Of a stretch of 64,000 nucleotides of DNA, positions 1 to 9,634 are shown one piece after another. The first letter of the stretch is position 1. Every line of letters starts with the position of its first letter. Source of the DNA: Gemmatimonadota bacterium (GTDB lineage: Bacteria > Gemmatimonadota > Gemmatimonadetes > Gemmatimonadales > GWC2-71-9); the NCBI GenBank assembly GCA_029863245.1, contig JAOTVV010000011.1:32446-96445 (forward strand), read 5' to 3'. The translations under genes and the position numbers were made by a program. The notes under the pieces were generated by a model. It saw nothing but the letters and a program-made list of their open reading frames with translations, had not been told where the DNA came from and ran no database searches.

Positions 1-343
1 ACCGATCGAAGCCATCGTGGACCAGGAGTCGATCGCCGTCCCCGTCGATCTCGTTCCACGCCGCGGCTCGTCCTATGTACTCCGGGTGCGGGGCGACTCG
101 ATGATCGACGAGCACATCGAGAGCGGCGACTACATCGTGGTCCACAGTCGTCAGGACGCAGCGGACGGAGAGATGGTTGTGGCCCTGGTGGACAACACCT
201 CAGCGACCGTCAAGCGGTTCTATCGGGAGCCCGGCGGCTGGATCCGTCTCCAACCCGCCAACGAGAACGTGCGCCCGATCCGGGTCCACGAAGACAGCGT
301 GCTGATCCAGGGCATCGTGGTCGGCGTGATGCGGAGGTACTGA
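1..343 (+). CDS. lexA: LexA repressor, C-terminal protease domain (5' partial)
   Basis: The reading frame is open from the window edge (first full codon at base 2) and encodes the S24/LexA self-cleaving domain. The catalytic Ser lies in the RGDSMID motif and the general-base Lys in ATVKRF, about 40 residues later, as in LexA. The DNA-binding winged helix and the Ala-Gly cleavage site would lie upstream, outside the window. LexA represses SOS genes and cleaves itself on RecA filaments. UmuD-like proteins share this domain, but the ending VVGVMRRY is typical of LexA. A GTG at base 17 is an internal codon, not the start. Confidence 0.9.
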   Translation, partial: PIEAIVDQESIAVPVDLVPRRGSSYVLRVRGDSMIDEHIESGDYIVVHSRQDAADGEMVVALVDNTSATVKRFYREPGGWIRLQPANENVRPIRVHEDSVLIQGIVVGVMRRY

Positions 344-439
344 CACCCGGTCCGCCCTGTCCCTGGGGATCGACAGGACACTTCCCCAAGTCGTTGTCCC
401 ACTTGCTGCTAGCCGAGTGCTCGTCTAACTTGGCGGCGC

Positions 440-1216
440 ATGGCGGGCGTCCCCTATTACGTCATCCTCCATTACGTGGGCCACGGGTTCGCAGGCTGGC
501 AGCGTCAGCCTGCGGAGCGGACCGTGCAGGCAGAACTCGAGGCGGCACTGGAGCGGCTGGCTGCCACACGCGTGGTGGCCCATGCGGCCGGCCGCACCGA
601 TGCCGGCGTACATGCTCTCGGCCAGGTGGCGAGCTTCGCCATGCCCCGCGACTGGGAACCGGGCGAGCTGGTACGAGCCCTCCGCGCTCTGCTCCCCGAG
701 GACATGTGGGTGGCGCAGGTCGGGCGGGTGCCGCCCGAATTCCACGCGCGTCGCTCAGCCACTGCTCGCCGCTATCGCTACGTTATTGGATGCGATGTCG
801 CAGCGAGTTCGCCGTTCCGCCGTCCATTCGAGTGGGCCCTAGGCGTACCGCTCGACACCGAGCGGCTTCGCACTGCCGCAGCCTACGTCCTGGGTGAGCA
901 CGACTTTCGGGGCTTCTCGGCCAGCGGCCAAGTCAAGCCCCACTATCGCTGCACTGTCACCGTGGCCGAGTGGACCGCGCGGGCCAACGGTGAAGGGTGT
1001 ATTTTTACCGTCGAAGCCGATCGCTTTCTGCACCACATGGTGCGGTTCCTCGTAGGCACGATGGTGGATGTCGGACGCGATCGACGGCCGGTTGACGACG
1101 TGCCCAGGCTTCTCGGGAGCACCGACAATCGTGAGGCGAGCCCACCGGCGCCCGCACACGGTCTGTACCTGATGCACGTTCGCTATCCCCAACTCGACGA
1201 GGGCCAGGAGCCATGA
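440..1216 (+). CDS. truA: tRNA pseudouridine(38-40) synthase TruA
   Basis: 258 residues, the normal TruA length. It isomerises uridines 38-40 of the tRNA anticodon arm. The catalytic Asp54 sits in the family signature GRTDAGVHA (residues 51-59), and the N-terminal FAGWQRQP block and the C-terminal FLHHMVRFLVGTM block are present. The ATG at 440 follows a purine-rich GGCGGCGC stretch. Its stop overlaps the next start as ATGA at 1213-1216, so the transaldolase gene is probably translationally coupled. A 96-bp gap separates it from lexA and holds no clear promoter. Confidence 0.96.
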   Translation: MAGVPYYVILHYVGHGFAGWQRQPAERTVQAELEAALERLAATRVVAHAAGRTDAGVHALGQVASFAMPRDWEPGELVRALRALLPEDMWVAQVGRVPPEFHARRSATARRYRYVIGCDVAASSPFRRPFEWALGVPLDTERLRTAAAYVLGEHDFRGFSASGQVKPHYRCTVTVAEWTARANGEGCIFTVEADRFLHHMVRFLVGTMVDVGRDRRPVDDVPRLLGSTDNREASPPAPAHGLYLMHVRYPQLDEGQEP

Positions 1217-1881
1217 AATTCTTTCTCGACACCGCAGATCTCGCCGACATCCGCTGGGCCGCCCGGGCGGGGTTGATCGACGGCGTCACCACCAACCCCA
1301 CGCTGATGTCCCGGGACGCGGGTGACGTGGACCCCAATGACGTCCTCAAAGAGATCTGTTCCCTCGTCGACGGTCCTGTGAGCGCCGAGGTGGTGGCGGT
1401 AGATGCCGCCGGGATGTACGACGAGGGCCGCGAGCTCGCCAAGCTCGCCGAGAACATCGTCGTCAAGGTTCCGCTGATCGAAGACGGCCTCGTGGCCGCC
1501 CGCCGTCTCGCGGCCAACGGGATCAAGGTCAACGTGACCCTCGCGTTCAGCTCGGTGCAGTGCCTGGTAGCCGCCAAGGCTGGTGCGACGTACGTGTCCC
1601 CGTTCCTCGGCCGGCTCGACGACATCGGACACGACGCGATGGAAATCATCCGCGAGACCCGCATCATGTTCGACAACTACAGCCTCGAAACGAAGATCCT
1701 CGCCGCATCCATTCGGCATCCACGCCACGTCGCCGACGCGGCCCTGCTCGGAGCCGACGCGGCGACGATGCCGCCGGACGTGCTGCGCAAACTCCTCCTG
1801 CATCCGCTTACGGATCGCGGACTGGACCAGTTCCTCAACGACTGGAGCAAGTTGGTCGCCAAGTCCAAGGTCAACGCGTGA
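1213..1881 (+). CDS. Transaldolase / fructose-6-phosphate aldolase (TalC/FSA type)
   Basis: A 222-residue single-domain class I aldolase. The Schiff-base Lys85 lies in NIVVKVPL, and the DTAD, TTNPTL and YVSPFLGRLDDIG blocks are diagnostic of the short TalC/FSA family. Short family members act either as transaldolase in the pentose phosphate pathway or as fructose-6-phosphate aldolase; sequence alone does not separate these reliably. It starts within the truA stop (ATGA), and its own stop overlaps the GTG start of the HtrA protease (GTGA), forming a compact transcription unit. Confidence 0.92.
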   Translation: MKFFLDTADLADIRWAARAGLIDGVTTNPTLMSRDAGDVDPNDVLKEICSLVDGPVSAEVVAVDAAGMYDEGRELAKLAENIVVKVPLIEDGLVAARRLAANGIKVNVTLAFSSVQCLVAAKAGATYVSPFLGRLDDIGHDAMEIIRETRIMFDNYSLETKILAASIRHPRHVADAALLGADAATMPPDVLRKLLLHPLTDRGLDQFLNDWSKLVAKSKVNA

Positions 1882-3317
1882 GGCTCGGGTTTGCGGTCGC
1901 GTTCGTGATCCTCGTCGGTTGCGGGGATGCGGCTCCCTCCGCCGCGGCGCAGGCGACCGATACTGCGCGCATCGTACCACGGGGCTCTACGGCTGCGGTG
2001 ACGCGGGCGCAGCGGGCAGCGCTTTCCGACAGCCTCGCGACGTCCCGCCGCACCGCAATCGTCGCAGCGGCAAACCGCGTCGCGCCGGCAGTCGTGTCCG
2101 TGAACGTGACGCGACAAGAGCGCCGCGCGTCCCGCTCGGCTTTCGACTGGTTCTTCATGCCCCGCGGCTACGACCGTCAGGTGCAAGGCCTGGGATCGGG
2201 CTTCATCCTCTCCGCAGACGGGACCATCGTCACCAATCAGCACGTGACAGCGGGCGCGACCGAGATCATCGTCACAACCCGGGACGGCACCGATTACCAG
2301 GCCACGCTGCTCGGCGAGGATCCATATACGGACATCGCCGTGCTCAAGGTCGAAGGCCGCGGCCTCCCCACCGTTCCAGTCGGCCAGAGTGCAGATCTCA
2401 TGATCGGAGAATGGGCGGTGGCGATCGGCAACCCGTACGGATACCTACTCGGCAACACGGAGCCGTCGGTGACGGCGGGTGTGGTCAGCGCAGTGGGGCG
2501 CAACCTGAAGCCGTCCGGCAACGACCAGACGGTCTATGTCGGCATGATTCAGACGGATGCCGCCATCAACCCCGGTAACAGCGGTGGTCCGCTGGTAAAC
2601 GTGGCCGGCGAGGTGGTTGGCGTGAACAGCTCGATCTTCTCCGGCACGGGGGAGTCGGTGGGTGTCGGCTTCGCCATCCCTATCGAGCGGGCCCTACGGG
2701 TCGCCGCCGAGTTGGAGCGGTTCGGCTCCGTGAGACGCTCGTGGCTCGGGGTGACCGTGGCCGGATCCGACCGGGTACGGGATTGGAAGCGCGTCGGAGG
2801 CTTGGAGGTGACGGAGGTGGCTTCCGATGGGCCGGCCGACGCAGCCGGCGTTCGCCCGCGCGACGTCCTCGTGTCCGCACTCGGGCGGCCCATGCGCACA
2901 TTCCTCGATTGGGAGGCGGTCAAACTCGACGTGAGTCCCGGCGATACCCTCGACGCCGTCGTTCGCCGCGACGGTCGCGACCGCCGGGCACGGATCGGGG
3001 TGCGTGACCTTCCGACGACCATCGCCGAGCGTGTGGCGGTTCTCGGTGATCTGGAGCTCATCACCGTATCCGCACCCGTCCGACAGGAGCGTCAACTCCA
3101 AAGCGAGTCCGGTGCGCTGATCTATCGGATCGGTGACAGCACGGCGCGGAACACCGGGCTCAGGAGCGGGGACGTGATCGTGCAGATCAACCGACAGCGG
3201 ATCGAGCGCGCGGCAGATGTCCAGGAGGTGTTCCGTCGTCTCGCGGGGCGCACGGCCATCCGCGTGTACGTGGAGCGCGGCGGAAGCATCGGCTGGACCG
3301 AGTTCTACGTACAGTGA
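1878..3317 (+). CDS. HtrA/DegP-family serine protease with lipobox and two PDZ domains
   Basis: 479 residues from the GTG at 1878, which overlaps the transaldolase stop. The catalytic triad is His122 (TNQHV), Asp152 (DPYTDIAVLK) and Ser235 (NPGNSGGPL). A first PDZ domain spans about 285-370 and a second about 400-479. The N-terminus is a short hydrophobic segment ending LVGC (Cys15), which reads as a lipoprotein signal. Most DegP/DegQ enzymes have a cleavable signal peptide instead, so membrane anchoring in the envelope is inferred. It should degrade or refold misfolded envelope proteins. Its stop overlaps purB by four bases. Confidence 0.93.
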   Translation: MRLGFAVAFVILVGCGDAAPSAAAQATDTARIVPRGSTAAVTRAQRAALSDSLATSRRTAIVAAANRVAPAVVSVNVTRQERRASRSAFDWFFMPRGYDRQVQGLGSGFILSADGTIVTNQHVTAGATEIIVTTRDGTDYQATLLGEDPYTDIAVLKVEGRGLPTVPVGQSADLMIGEWAVAIGNPYGYLLGNTEPSVTAGVVSAVGRNLKPSGNDQTVYVGMIQTDAAINPGNSGGPLVNVAGEVVGVNSSIFSGTGESVGVGFAIPIERALRVAAELERFGSVRRSWLGVTVAGSDRVRDWKRVGGLEVTEVASDGPADAAGVRPRDVLVSALGRPMRTFLDWEAVKLDVSPGDTLDAVVRRDGRDRRARIGVRDLPTTIAERVAVLGDLELITVSAPVRQERQLQSESGALIYRIGDSTARNTGLRSGDVIVQINRQRIERAADVQEVFRRLAGRTAIRVYVERGGSIGWTEFYVQ

Positions 3318-4753
3318 GCGAGCCCGATCGGTACGAGACGCCGCTCGCGACGCGTTATGCCTCGCCCGCAATGCAGCGAGTGTGGAGCGAGCACCACCGA
3401 AGCCTGACCTGGCGTCGGCTGTGGGTGGCCCTGGCCGAGACCCAGCACGCCCTGGGTCTCGCCATCCCCGACGAGGCGTTGCGACAGATGCGGGCCCGGG
3501 TCGACCACGCCGACCCCGCCGAAGTGCGACGCCACGAAGCCCGACTGCGGCACGACGTGATGGCGCACATCCATCACTTCGGGGATCAGGCACCGGCCGC
3601 GCGGCCGTTCCTCCACTTGGGAGCGACGAGCGCCTTCGTCACCGACAACGCCGACCTGATCTTGATGCGCGAAGCGATCGGCCTGCTGCTGAGCCGGTTG
3701 ATCGCCGTGGTGCGCGCACAGACGGAATTCGCCACGCGTCACTGGGCCACCCCGACAGTCGCGTACACGCACTTTCAGCCTGCGCAGCTCACGACGGTGG
3801 GTAAGCGGGCGACCCTCTGGCTCCAAGACTTCCTGTTCGATGCCATGACCCTGCAGCGCCTGTGGCAGGAAATGCCATTTCGGGGTTGCAAGGGCACGAC
3901 GGGAACGCAGGCCAGCTACCTCGAGTTGTTCAACGGTGACCACGCGAAGGTGCAGGAACTCGATCGTCGGGTGGCGGCCGCGTTCCACTTTGCTCGCACC
4001 ATCCCGGTGAGCGGGCAGACGTACACGCGCAAGATCGACAGCTGGGTGCTCGATGCCCTGGGTGGCATCGCGCAGTCATCCGCGAAATTCTCGACCGACC
4101 TGCGCCTGCTCCAACACGAGGGAGAAATCCTCGAGCCGGTCGAGCGCGACCAGGTGGGCTCGAGCGCCATGCCGTACAAGCGCAACCCCATGCGGTCCGA
4201 GCGCATCACGTCCCTTGCCCGTCATATCCTGTCGCAGCAGGCTTCCGCCCACCATACAGCGGCGACACAGTGGCTGGAGCGGACCCTCGATGACAGTGCC
4301 GTGCGCCGCCTGGCGATTCCGGAGAGCTTCCTCGCGACCGACGCCATCCTCGTGCTGTGCAGCAACGTCGCGTCGGGGCTCGAGGTCATCGAGCCGGTGG
4401 TCCGGCGCAACGTAGTGAGGGTCATGCCGTTCATGGCTACCGAACGCTGGCTCATGCTGGGCGTGGCGGCTGGCGGTGATCGGCAAGCCCTGCACGAAGT
4501 CATCCGGCGGCACGCTTGGGCGGTAAGCGATGCCGTTGCCCAGGGAGCCCCGAACGATCTCATCGATCGCCTCGCCAAGGATCCCGCATTCGCCGCCGTC
4601 GATGTGGCCGCGCTCCGCGCGGAACTCGACCCCACTCGCTACATCGGCCGCGCTGCCCAGCAAGTCACCGAATTCCTCGATGGCCCGGTGTCCTCGTCCC
4701 TGGAGGCACTCCGCCCTTTCGAGGCAACGCACGAGGCGAGTGTGACCGTATGA
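3314..4753 (+). CDS. purB: Adenylosuccinate lyase
   Basis: 479 residues. It cleaves SAICAR to AICAR and adenylosuccinate to AMP in purine synthesis. The flexible catalytic loop [16 protein letters not shown] is intact. The blocks [21 protein letters not shown] and [14 protein letters not shown] resemble the animal enzyme more than the shorter Bacillus-type or the E. coli-type PurB. Start GTG at 3314 overlaps the htrA stop (GTGA), and the stop overlaps purC (ATGA), so three functionally different genes share one tight operon. Confidence 0.95.
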   Translation: MSEPDRYETPLATRYASPAMQRVWSEHHRSLTWRRLWVALAETQHALGLAIPDEALRQMRARVDHADPAEVRRHEARLRHDVMAHIHHFGDQAPAARPFLHLGATSAFVTDNADLILMREAIGLLLSRLIAVVRAQTEFATRHWATPTVAYTHFQPAQLTTVGKRATLWLQDFLFDAMTLQRLWQEMPFRGCKGTTGTQASYLELFNGDHAKVQELDRRVAAAFHFARTIPVSGQTYTRKIDSWVLDALGGIAQSSAKFSTDLRLLQHEGEILEPVERDQVGSSAMPYKRNPMRSERITSLARHILSQQASAHHTAATQWLERTLDDSAVRRLAIPESFLATDAILVLCSNVASGLEVIEPVVRRNVVRVMPFMATERWLMLGVAAGGDRQALHEVIRRHAWAVSDAVAQGAPNDLIDRLAKDPAFAAVDVAALRAELDPTRYIGRAAQQVTEFLDGPVSSSLEALRPFEATHEASVTV

Positions 4754-5676
4754 AGACCGGTGCGATGAGGGAAAGCACACTTCCCCTGCCCCTCTTCCGA
4801 AAGGGAAAGGTGAGGGAGGTGTACGCTGTCGACGATCAGACCCTCCTACTTGTCGCGAGTGATCGGGTGAGTGCGTTCGATGTGGTGCTCGGGGAGGCCA
4901 TTCCACACAAGGGCGCCGTTCTCACCCAGGTGAGCGCCTTCTGGTTCGATCAGCTCCGCGACGTCTGCGCTAGTCACTTCCTATCGGCAGACGCCGACGA
5001 GATCGTTCGGCGGGTGCCGGCCCTCGCCTGCCACCGCCCGGCACTTGTCGGGCGCGCCATGCTGGCGCGGCGGACAACGCCCATTCCGTTCGAGTGCGTG
5101 ATCCGCGGGTATCTGTCCGGATCGGCGTGGAAGGAATATCGAGAGCGAGGTACGCTCGCCGGCGAGCCCCTGCCACCCGGGCTGCTCGAAAGCGGCGAGC
5201 TGGACCCACCAATCTTCTCTCCGGCAACCAAGGCCGAAAGCGGCCACGACGAGAACGTGACGTTCGCCACCGTCGAGGGGGCGCTCGGTGCAGATCTGGC
5301 CTCGCGTCTGCGGAGCGTGAGCCTGGACATCTACCGTACTGCCGCCGCGAAGAGCCTGGACCGCGGCATCATCATCGCCGACACTAAGTTCGAGTTCGGC
5401 CACGACGCCGACGGCACCCTCCTGTTGATCGACGAGGCTCTGACACCCGACTCGTCGCGATTCTGGCCGGCCGACCGCTATGCGCCGGGCCGAACTCAGC
5501 CTAGCTTCGACAAGCAGCCTCTGCGCGATTACCTGGACGGACTGCGGCGGGCGGGGACGTGGAACGGTGATCCGCCGCCGCCATCTCTTCCAGGGGAGGT
5601 GGTCGAGGCTACCAGCGCGCGCTACGTCGATGCGTTCCGGCGAATCACCGGTCGGCCTCTCCCCGGCACCACGTGA
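4750..5676 (+). CDS. purC: Phosphoribosylaminoimidazole-succinocarboxamide synthase (SAICAR synthetase)
   Basis: 308 residues from the ATG at 4750, which overlaps the purB stop. The start is fixed by that overlap and by the N-terminal [15 protein letters not shown] strand. The family signature blocks [10 protein letters not shown] and the metal/ATP-binding DTKFEFG and [14 protein letters not shown] are present. The length matches the longer yeast-like PurC form rather than the roughly 240-residue E. coli form. It makes SAICAR, which PurB encoded just upstream cleaves. The stop overlaps psd (GTGA). Confidence 0.96.
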   Translation: MKTGAMRESTLPLPLFRKGKVREVYAVDDQTLLLVASDRVSAFDVVLGEAIPHKGAVLTQVSAFWFDQLRDVCASHFLSADADEIVRRVPALACHRPALVGRAMLARRTTPIPFECVIRGYLSGSAWKEYRERGTLAGEPLPPGLLESGELDPPIFSPATKAESGHDENVTFATVEGALGADLASRLRSVSLDIYRTAAAKSLDRGIIIADTKFEFGHDADGTLLLIDEALTPDSSRFWPADRYAPGRTQPSFDKQPLRDYLDGLRRAGTWNGDPPPPSLPGEVVEATSARYVDAFRRITGRPLPGTT

Positions 5677-6320
5677 GACTCGCTCCGGAGGGACGGCCGT
5701 TCGTTGTGGTCGCCCTGATAGTCGTCACGGTCTGCATCGGCGCTGGCCTGATCCTGGGACGGTGGTGGTGGGGCTTGGCCACCGTCGCTGCACCGATCGG
5801 CGCCTGGGTGCCGTGGTTCTTCCGGGACCCCGATCGCGAAGGCCCGCGCGGTGACCGGCTCGCGCTCGCGCCGGCCGACGGCAAAGTCGTGAGCGTAGGT
5901 CCAATCGCCGAGCCGACCTACCACGGTGGCGAGGTGACCCGCATTTCGATCTTCATGAACGTGTTCGACGTACATGTGAACCGGTACCCGACCGACGGGG
6001 CCGTCACGCATCGGTCCTACGAGCCGGGCGCCTTCCTCAACGCGACGCTCGACAAGGCCAGCGAACGAAACGAGCGCTCCTCAGTTGGGGTCGAATCGCC
6101 ACACGGTCGGGTGCTGGTGCGACAGATCGCCGGCCTTGTGGCCCGGCGCATCGTCACCGATGCCAACGTCGGCGATGCGGCTCGGCAGGGCGAGCGGCTG
6201 GGCATCATCCGGTTCGGATCCCGGGTCGATACCTTTCTCCCGGCCAGCGCCCGCGTGTGCGTGAAGGTGGGCGACCGAACCCGGGCAGGCGTCACGATCA
6301 TCGCGGAGTGGATGCCATGA
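5673..6320 (+). CDS. psd: Phosphatidylserine decarboxylase proenzyme, short form
   Basis: 215 residues, the short PSD class. The pyruvoyl-generating cleavage site is Gly182-Ser183 in RFGSRVD, which self-processes into beta and alpha chains. Two hydrophobic N-terminal segments (about 9-30 and 32-50) anchor it, and APADGK and the [11 protein letters not shown] block are conserved. It converts phosphatidylserine to phosphatidylethanolamine. It starts with GTG inside the purC stop and its stop overlaps pssA (ATGA), which makes its substrate. Confidence 0.95.
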   Translation: MRLAPEGRPFVVVALIVVTVCIGAGLILGRWWWGLATVAAPIGAWVPWFFRDPDREGPRGDRLALAPADGKVVSVGPIAEPTYHGGEVTRISIFMNVFDVHVNRYPTDGAVTHRSYEPGAFLNATLDKASERNERSSVGVESPHGRVLVRQIAGLVARRIVTDANVGDAARQGERLGIIRFGSRVDTFLPASARVCVKVGDRTRAGVTIIAEWMP

Positions 6321-7174
6321 GCGCAGCACAGAGGCAGCGGCGACGGATGCGCCGGGTCGTGATCGTGGTCCCGAGCATCTTTACGCTCGCCAATTTGTTT
6401 TTCGGCATCTGGTCCATCGTGCTCGCGTCGCAGGGCGAGTTCTATCGTGCCAGCTGGTGGATCGTGATTGCGGGCGTGCTGGACATGATGGACGGCCTCA
6501 CGGCCAGGATGAGCAAGACCGGATCGCGCTTCGGGGCCGAGCTCGATTCCCTCACGGACCTCGTGAGCTTCGGCGTCGCCCCAGCCATGCTGCTGTATTT
6601 CCTCCACTTCTCGTCGCAGGGACAGTTTGCGTGGGTCTTCCTCTACGGCTTCGTGGTATGTGTCGCGATGCGGCTCGCTCGGTACAATCTGCAGGCGCCC
6701 AGCGAGGACCAACACCGTGGCTTCACCGGACTCCCCTCCCCCGCCGCCGGGATGACACTCGCCACGTACTACCCGTTCACCCAAACGGCGTTTTTCCAGG
6801 GTGAGCTCGCGAGCATGCCGTGGAACCAGATCCTGATCTTCCTCGTCATCGCGGTTTCACTCGCCATGGTGAGCAACGTGCAGTACGCGCGGGTGCCGCG
6901 GATCGGGGTACGCTCGGTCCGGGGGGTACTCGGGCTCGCCACGAACCTGTCGGTTGTGGCGTTCGGGATCTGGGCACGAGACGTCTTCTTCTTCCCGCTG
7001 GGCATCACGTACCTGACGTACGGCATGGTGCGCGCCGCGGTGTTGGGCATCCTGGAACGCGGCGAGGAAAACGGTGAGCTGCACGCTGAGGCTACAGACC
7101 TTCCGTTTGTGATCCGGGACAGGCAATCCGGGGACCCACGCCCGAAACGGGAACCACCCGCCCAAGGGGGGTAG
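6317..7174 (+). CDS. pssA: CDP-diacylglycerol--serine O-phosphatidyltransferase
   Basis: 285 residues from the ATG at 6317, overlapping the psd stop. The CDP-alcohol phosphotransferase signature DG-x2-AR-x8-G-x3-D-x3-D is seen at about residues 59-81 (DGLTAR to DSLTD). About eight hydrophobic segments predict an inner-membrane enzyme. The basic N-terminus (RQRRRMRR) is typical of the Bacillus-type class II PssA. It makes phosphatidylserine for Psd, so the pair gives phosphatidylethanolamine. Confidence 0.94.
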   Translation: MSAAQRQRRRMRRVVIVVPSIFTLANLFFGIWSIVLASQGEFYRASWWIVIAGVLDMMDGLTARMSKTGSRFGAELDSLTDLVSFGVAPAMLLYFLHFSSQGQFAWVFLYGFVVCVAMRLARYNLQAPSEDQHRGFTGLPSPAAGMTLATYYPFTQTAFFQGELASMPWNQILIFLVIAVSLAMVSNVQYARVPRIGVRSVRGVLGLATNLSVVAFGIWARDVFFFPLGITYLTYGMVRAAVLGILERGEENGELHAEATDLPFVIRDRQSGDPRPKREPPAQGG

Positions 7175-7212
7175 GCGGAGGCTCCAAGCCGTTGTGACGG
7201 AGGGGGATAGGT

Positions 7213-7229
7213 ACCTTTTCCCAAAAGGT
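7213..7229. repeat. Short perfect inverted repeat upstream of lipoprotein gene
   Basis: Seven-base arms ACCTTTT and AAAAGGT are separated by CCC, about 50 bases before the lipoprotein start. A TATCTT follows at 7232 but no matching -35 is apparent. It could be an operator or an RNA hairpin; the sequence does not decide. Confidence 0.35.
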
Positions 7230-7277
7230 GCTATCTTATGGGTTGGACGGACAATCTCGAGCCTGGGAGGAAGCCCC

Positions 7278-7784
7278 ATGAGATGGCCGACGTTGGCACT
7301 CACCGCCGTGCTCGCCAGCGCCCTGGTTGGCTGCGGGAGTGATCAGGAAGAGACCCCACCCGGACAACCGGCAGCCACGCCGGAGCAGGCGGCGCCCACG
7401 CAGCCCGCCGCACCACCCCCGGCACAGCCCACAGCCACACCACCGCCCCGGCCCACCCAGACGCGCCCGGCCCAGACAACGGCCGCGCTGATGAATCAAC
7501 CGTGGACGCCGGTGCACACGGGAACCGTGAGCGAGGGCATGACCCGCGACGACGTTATTGGCGTGTGGGGCCCCCCCGTGGCCGAGCGTGTCGTTGGTGC
7601 TCGCGGCTACCTGTACTTCCGGAACGGTTGCGAGGTGACCTGTGGGACCTTTGACGTCGTGTTCCTCGACGGTGGTCGGGTTGTCGACGCGATCGTGAGG
7701 GGTCAGGGCCACATGTTCGACGGCGCGTCGTCGTCGCCGCCGGGACGCCAGGCCATGCCGACCCTCCCAGGACAGCAAACGTAG
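7278..7784 (+). CDS. Small lipoprotein with SmpA/BamE-like C-terminal domain
   Basis: 168 residues. A lipoprotein signal ends LVGC (Cys19). It is followed by a Pro/Ala/Gln/Thr-rich linker (about 25-70) likely to be unstructured, then a compact domain with GMTRDDVIGVWGPP and an aromatic YLYF strand, the pattern of SmpA/OmlA-like small outer-membrane lipoproteins. Two cysteines (NGCEVTCG) could form a disulfide. The ATG at 7278 is preceded by GGAGGAAG, a good ribosome site. A specific role in outer-membrane assembly is not shown. Confidence 0.75.
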   Translation: MRWPTLALTAVLASALVGCGSDQEETPPGQPAATPEQAAPTQPAAPPPAQPTATPPPRPTQTRPAQTTAALMNQPWTPVHTGTVSEGMTRDDVIGVWGPPVAERVVGARGYLYFRNGCEVTCGTFDVVFLDGGRVVDAIVRGQGHMFDGASSSPPGRQAMPTLPGQQT

Positions 7785-7789
7785 GAACC

Positions 7790-8104
7790 GTGACCATGGT
7801 CGACAAGCCAAGCCGCAACGAGGACGAGTACTTCGCCAAGCAGTCCGCAGAGCTGGTCAAGTCGCGCCGCGAAGAGAAGCAGCGGGAGGCACGGGAGACG
7901 GACCAGAAGCTCCATCACATGAAGTGCCCCAAGTGCGGGAATGATCTCACCACCGAGAGTTATCACGGGATCGACGTCGACCGCTGCACTGGGTGCGCCG
8001 GGATGTGGCTGGATGCGGGAGAGGCAGAGGACCTGCTTCGCCGAGAAGACGCTGGGGTCATCAACATCTTCCGGTCGATCATGAAGGGGGTGGGGCCGAG
8101 CTGA
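7790..8104 (+). CDS. Zinc-ribbon (zf-TFIIB type) protein
   Basis: About 102-104 residues; start GTG 7790 or ATG 7796. A highly charged helical N-terminal half (residues 8-42) precedes a zinc ribbon with CPKCGN and CTGCAGMWLDAGE, the zf-TFIIB pattern with its conserved W-LD-GE tail. Members of this bacterial family are widespread and poorly characterised. It lies five bases after the lipoprotein stop and is probably co-transcribed with it. Confidence 0.8.
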   Translation: MTMVDKPSRNEDEYFAKQSAELVKSRREEKQREARETDQKLHHMKCPKCGNDLTTESYHGIDVDRCTGCAGMWLDAGEAEDLLRREDAGVINIFRSIMKGVGPS

Positions 8105-8179
8105 GCATCGCTGCGTCACGCTCGGTCCCCGGCCCGATGCGAGCCGCGCGGTGGCGGCTTCGAAGTGTAGACGTGTAAC

Positions 8180-8205
8180 GGCGGCCGATTCTCGGATTGG
8201 CCGCC
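8180..8205 (+). terminator. Candidate weak intrinsic terminator before purF
   Basis: A seven-base perfect stem GGCGGCC/GGCCGCC is followed by a T-rich stretch (TTGGCTTTC) rather than a clean U tract. Its position between the zinc-ribbon gene and purF would let it end the upstream transcript. Confidence 0.35.
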
Positions 8206-8230
8206 TTGGCTTTCGTGCCGGAGGCAGTCC

Positions 8231-9634
8231 ATGTGCGGAGTGTTCGGGGTCTGGGGTCTCGAGAACGCGGCCGAGCTGACCTACCTGGGGCTCTACGCAC
8301 TGCAGCACCGCGGCCAGGAGTCGGCGGGAATCGTGAGCGTCGACACCAGTGGCACGGCTCGGTCGCACCGCGACATGGGACTGGTGCAGGACGTGTTCCC
8401 GCCCGCCACGTTGCAGGAACTCCCGGGCGACGTCGCTATCGGCCACACCCGGTACTCCACCAGCGGCAGCTCGGTCCGGAGCAACGCACAGCCCGCGGTG
8501 GTGAACTACCATGGCGGTCCGCTGGCGTTGGCGCACAACGGCAACTTCACCAATGCACAGGAATTGCGTGACGACCTAGTTCGAACCGGGTCGATCTTTC
8601 AGTCGTCCTCCGACTCGGAAGCCCTGATCCACTTGATCGCCCGATCGGACGCCCGGCGCCCCGAAGACCAGATCCTCGACGCATTGGAGCGCGTGGAAGG
8701 CGCGTACACTCTGCTGCTCACCGTGGGACGGACGCTCTACGCCGTGGTGGATGCGCGGGGGTTCCGGCCGCTGGTGCTGGGACGGCTGCGCACCGGCTGG
8801 GTGCTGAGCTCCGAGACCTGCGGACTGGATATCGTCGGTGCGACCCCGGTGCGCGAGCTCAACCCGGGAGAGTGGCTCAAGATCGTGGACGGCCGCGTCG
8901 TCGACCTCCCGTCCCTACCGCCGAGGCCCCACTGTCGCTGCGTGTTCGAGCTCATCTACTTCTCGCGGCCGGACAGCATCGTTTTCGGCCGCTCGGTGGA
9001 TCGGGTGCGGCGGGAGTTGGGACGGCAACTCGCCAGGGAGCACCCTGCTCCAGGCGCGGATTGCGTGTTCTCCGTGCCTGACTCCTCGAACGCCATGGCA
9101 CTGGGGTACGCCGAACAGAGCGGGCTCAAGCTGGAGCACGGTCTCATCCGAAACCACTACGTCGGACGCACGTTCATCAACCCCGGGCAGGCGAGTCGGG
9201 CCACCAAGGTCCGAATCAAGTTCAACACAGTGCGCGAGGTGATCGAGGACAAGGCGGTGGTCGTCGTCGATGACTCGCTCGTGCGGGGCACTACCTCCAA
9301 GGCGCTGATCCAGATGATCCGCCAAGCCGGCGCCAGGGCGGTGCACTTCCGGCTGGCATCCCCGCCCATCACCGGTCCGTGCGTCTATGGGATCGACACC
9401 CCGACTCGCGCCGAGCTCATCGCCTCCCGCATGTCCGTCGACGAGATCAAACGGGAGCTCGGAGTGGATACCCTGGGATATCTGTCCCTCGACGGCACCC
9501 TCAGGGCCGCCGGGGGCGACCCGGCAACCTTCTGCCACGCTTGCTTTTCCGGCGCCTACCCGACCGACACCGCGCGTACCAGTTCCGGGAGAGAGCGTTT
9601 GGCCACCCCCCCAGTCACCGCCCTCATCGACTAG
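8231..9634 (+). CDS. purF: Amidophosphoribosyltransferase
   Basis: 467 residues. It catalyses the first committed step of purine synthesis, PRPP plus glutamine to phosphoribosylamine. Met is followed by the Cys2 nucleophile (MCGVFG), so the start is certain. The PRPP-binding loop VVVVDDSLVRGTTS is intact. Cysteines in RCVFELIYFSRPDS, PCVYGID and the C-terminal FCHACFSGAYP match the 4Fe-4S Bacillus-type enzyme, which also carries a propeptide; only one residue precedes Cys2 here. A good GGAGG ribosome site precedes the ATG. Confidence 0.97.
   Translation: MCGVFGVWGLENAAELTYLGLYALQHRGQESAGIVSVDTSGTARSHRDMGLVQDVFPPATLQELPGDVAIGHTRYSTSGSSVRSNAQPAVVNYHGGPLALAHNGNFTNAQELRDDLVRTGSIFQSSSDSEALIHLIARSDARRPEDQILDALERVEGAYTLLLTVGRTLYAVVDARGFRPLVLGRLRTGWVLSSETCGLDIVGATPVRELNPGEWLKIVDGRVVDLPSLPPRPHCRCVFELIYFSRPDSIVFGRSVDRVRRELGRQLAREHPAPGADCVFSVPDSSNAMALGYAEQSGLKLEHGLIRNHYVGRTFINPGQASRATKVRIKFNTVREVIEDKAVVVVDDSLVRGTTSKALIQMIRQAGARAVHFRLASPPITGPCVYGIDTPTRAELIASRMSVDEIKRELGVDTLGYLSLDGTLRAAGGDPATFCHACFSGAYPTDTARTSSGRERLATPPVTALID

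Noticed and set aside
7213..7237. A full promoter at the ACCTTTT inverted repeat
   Set aside because: TATCTT is present but the -35 region shows no match.
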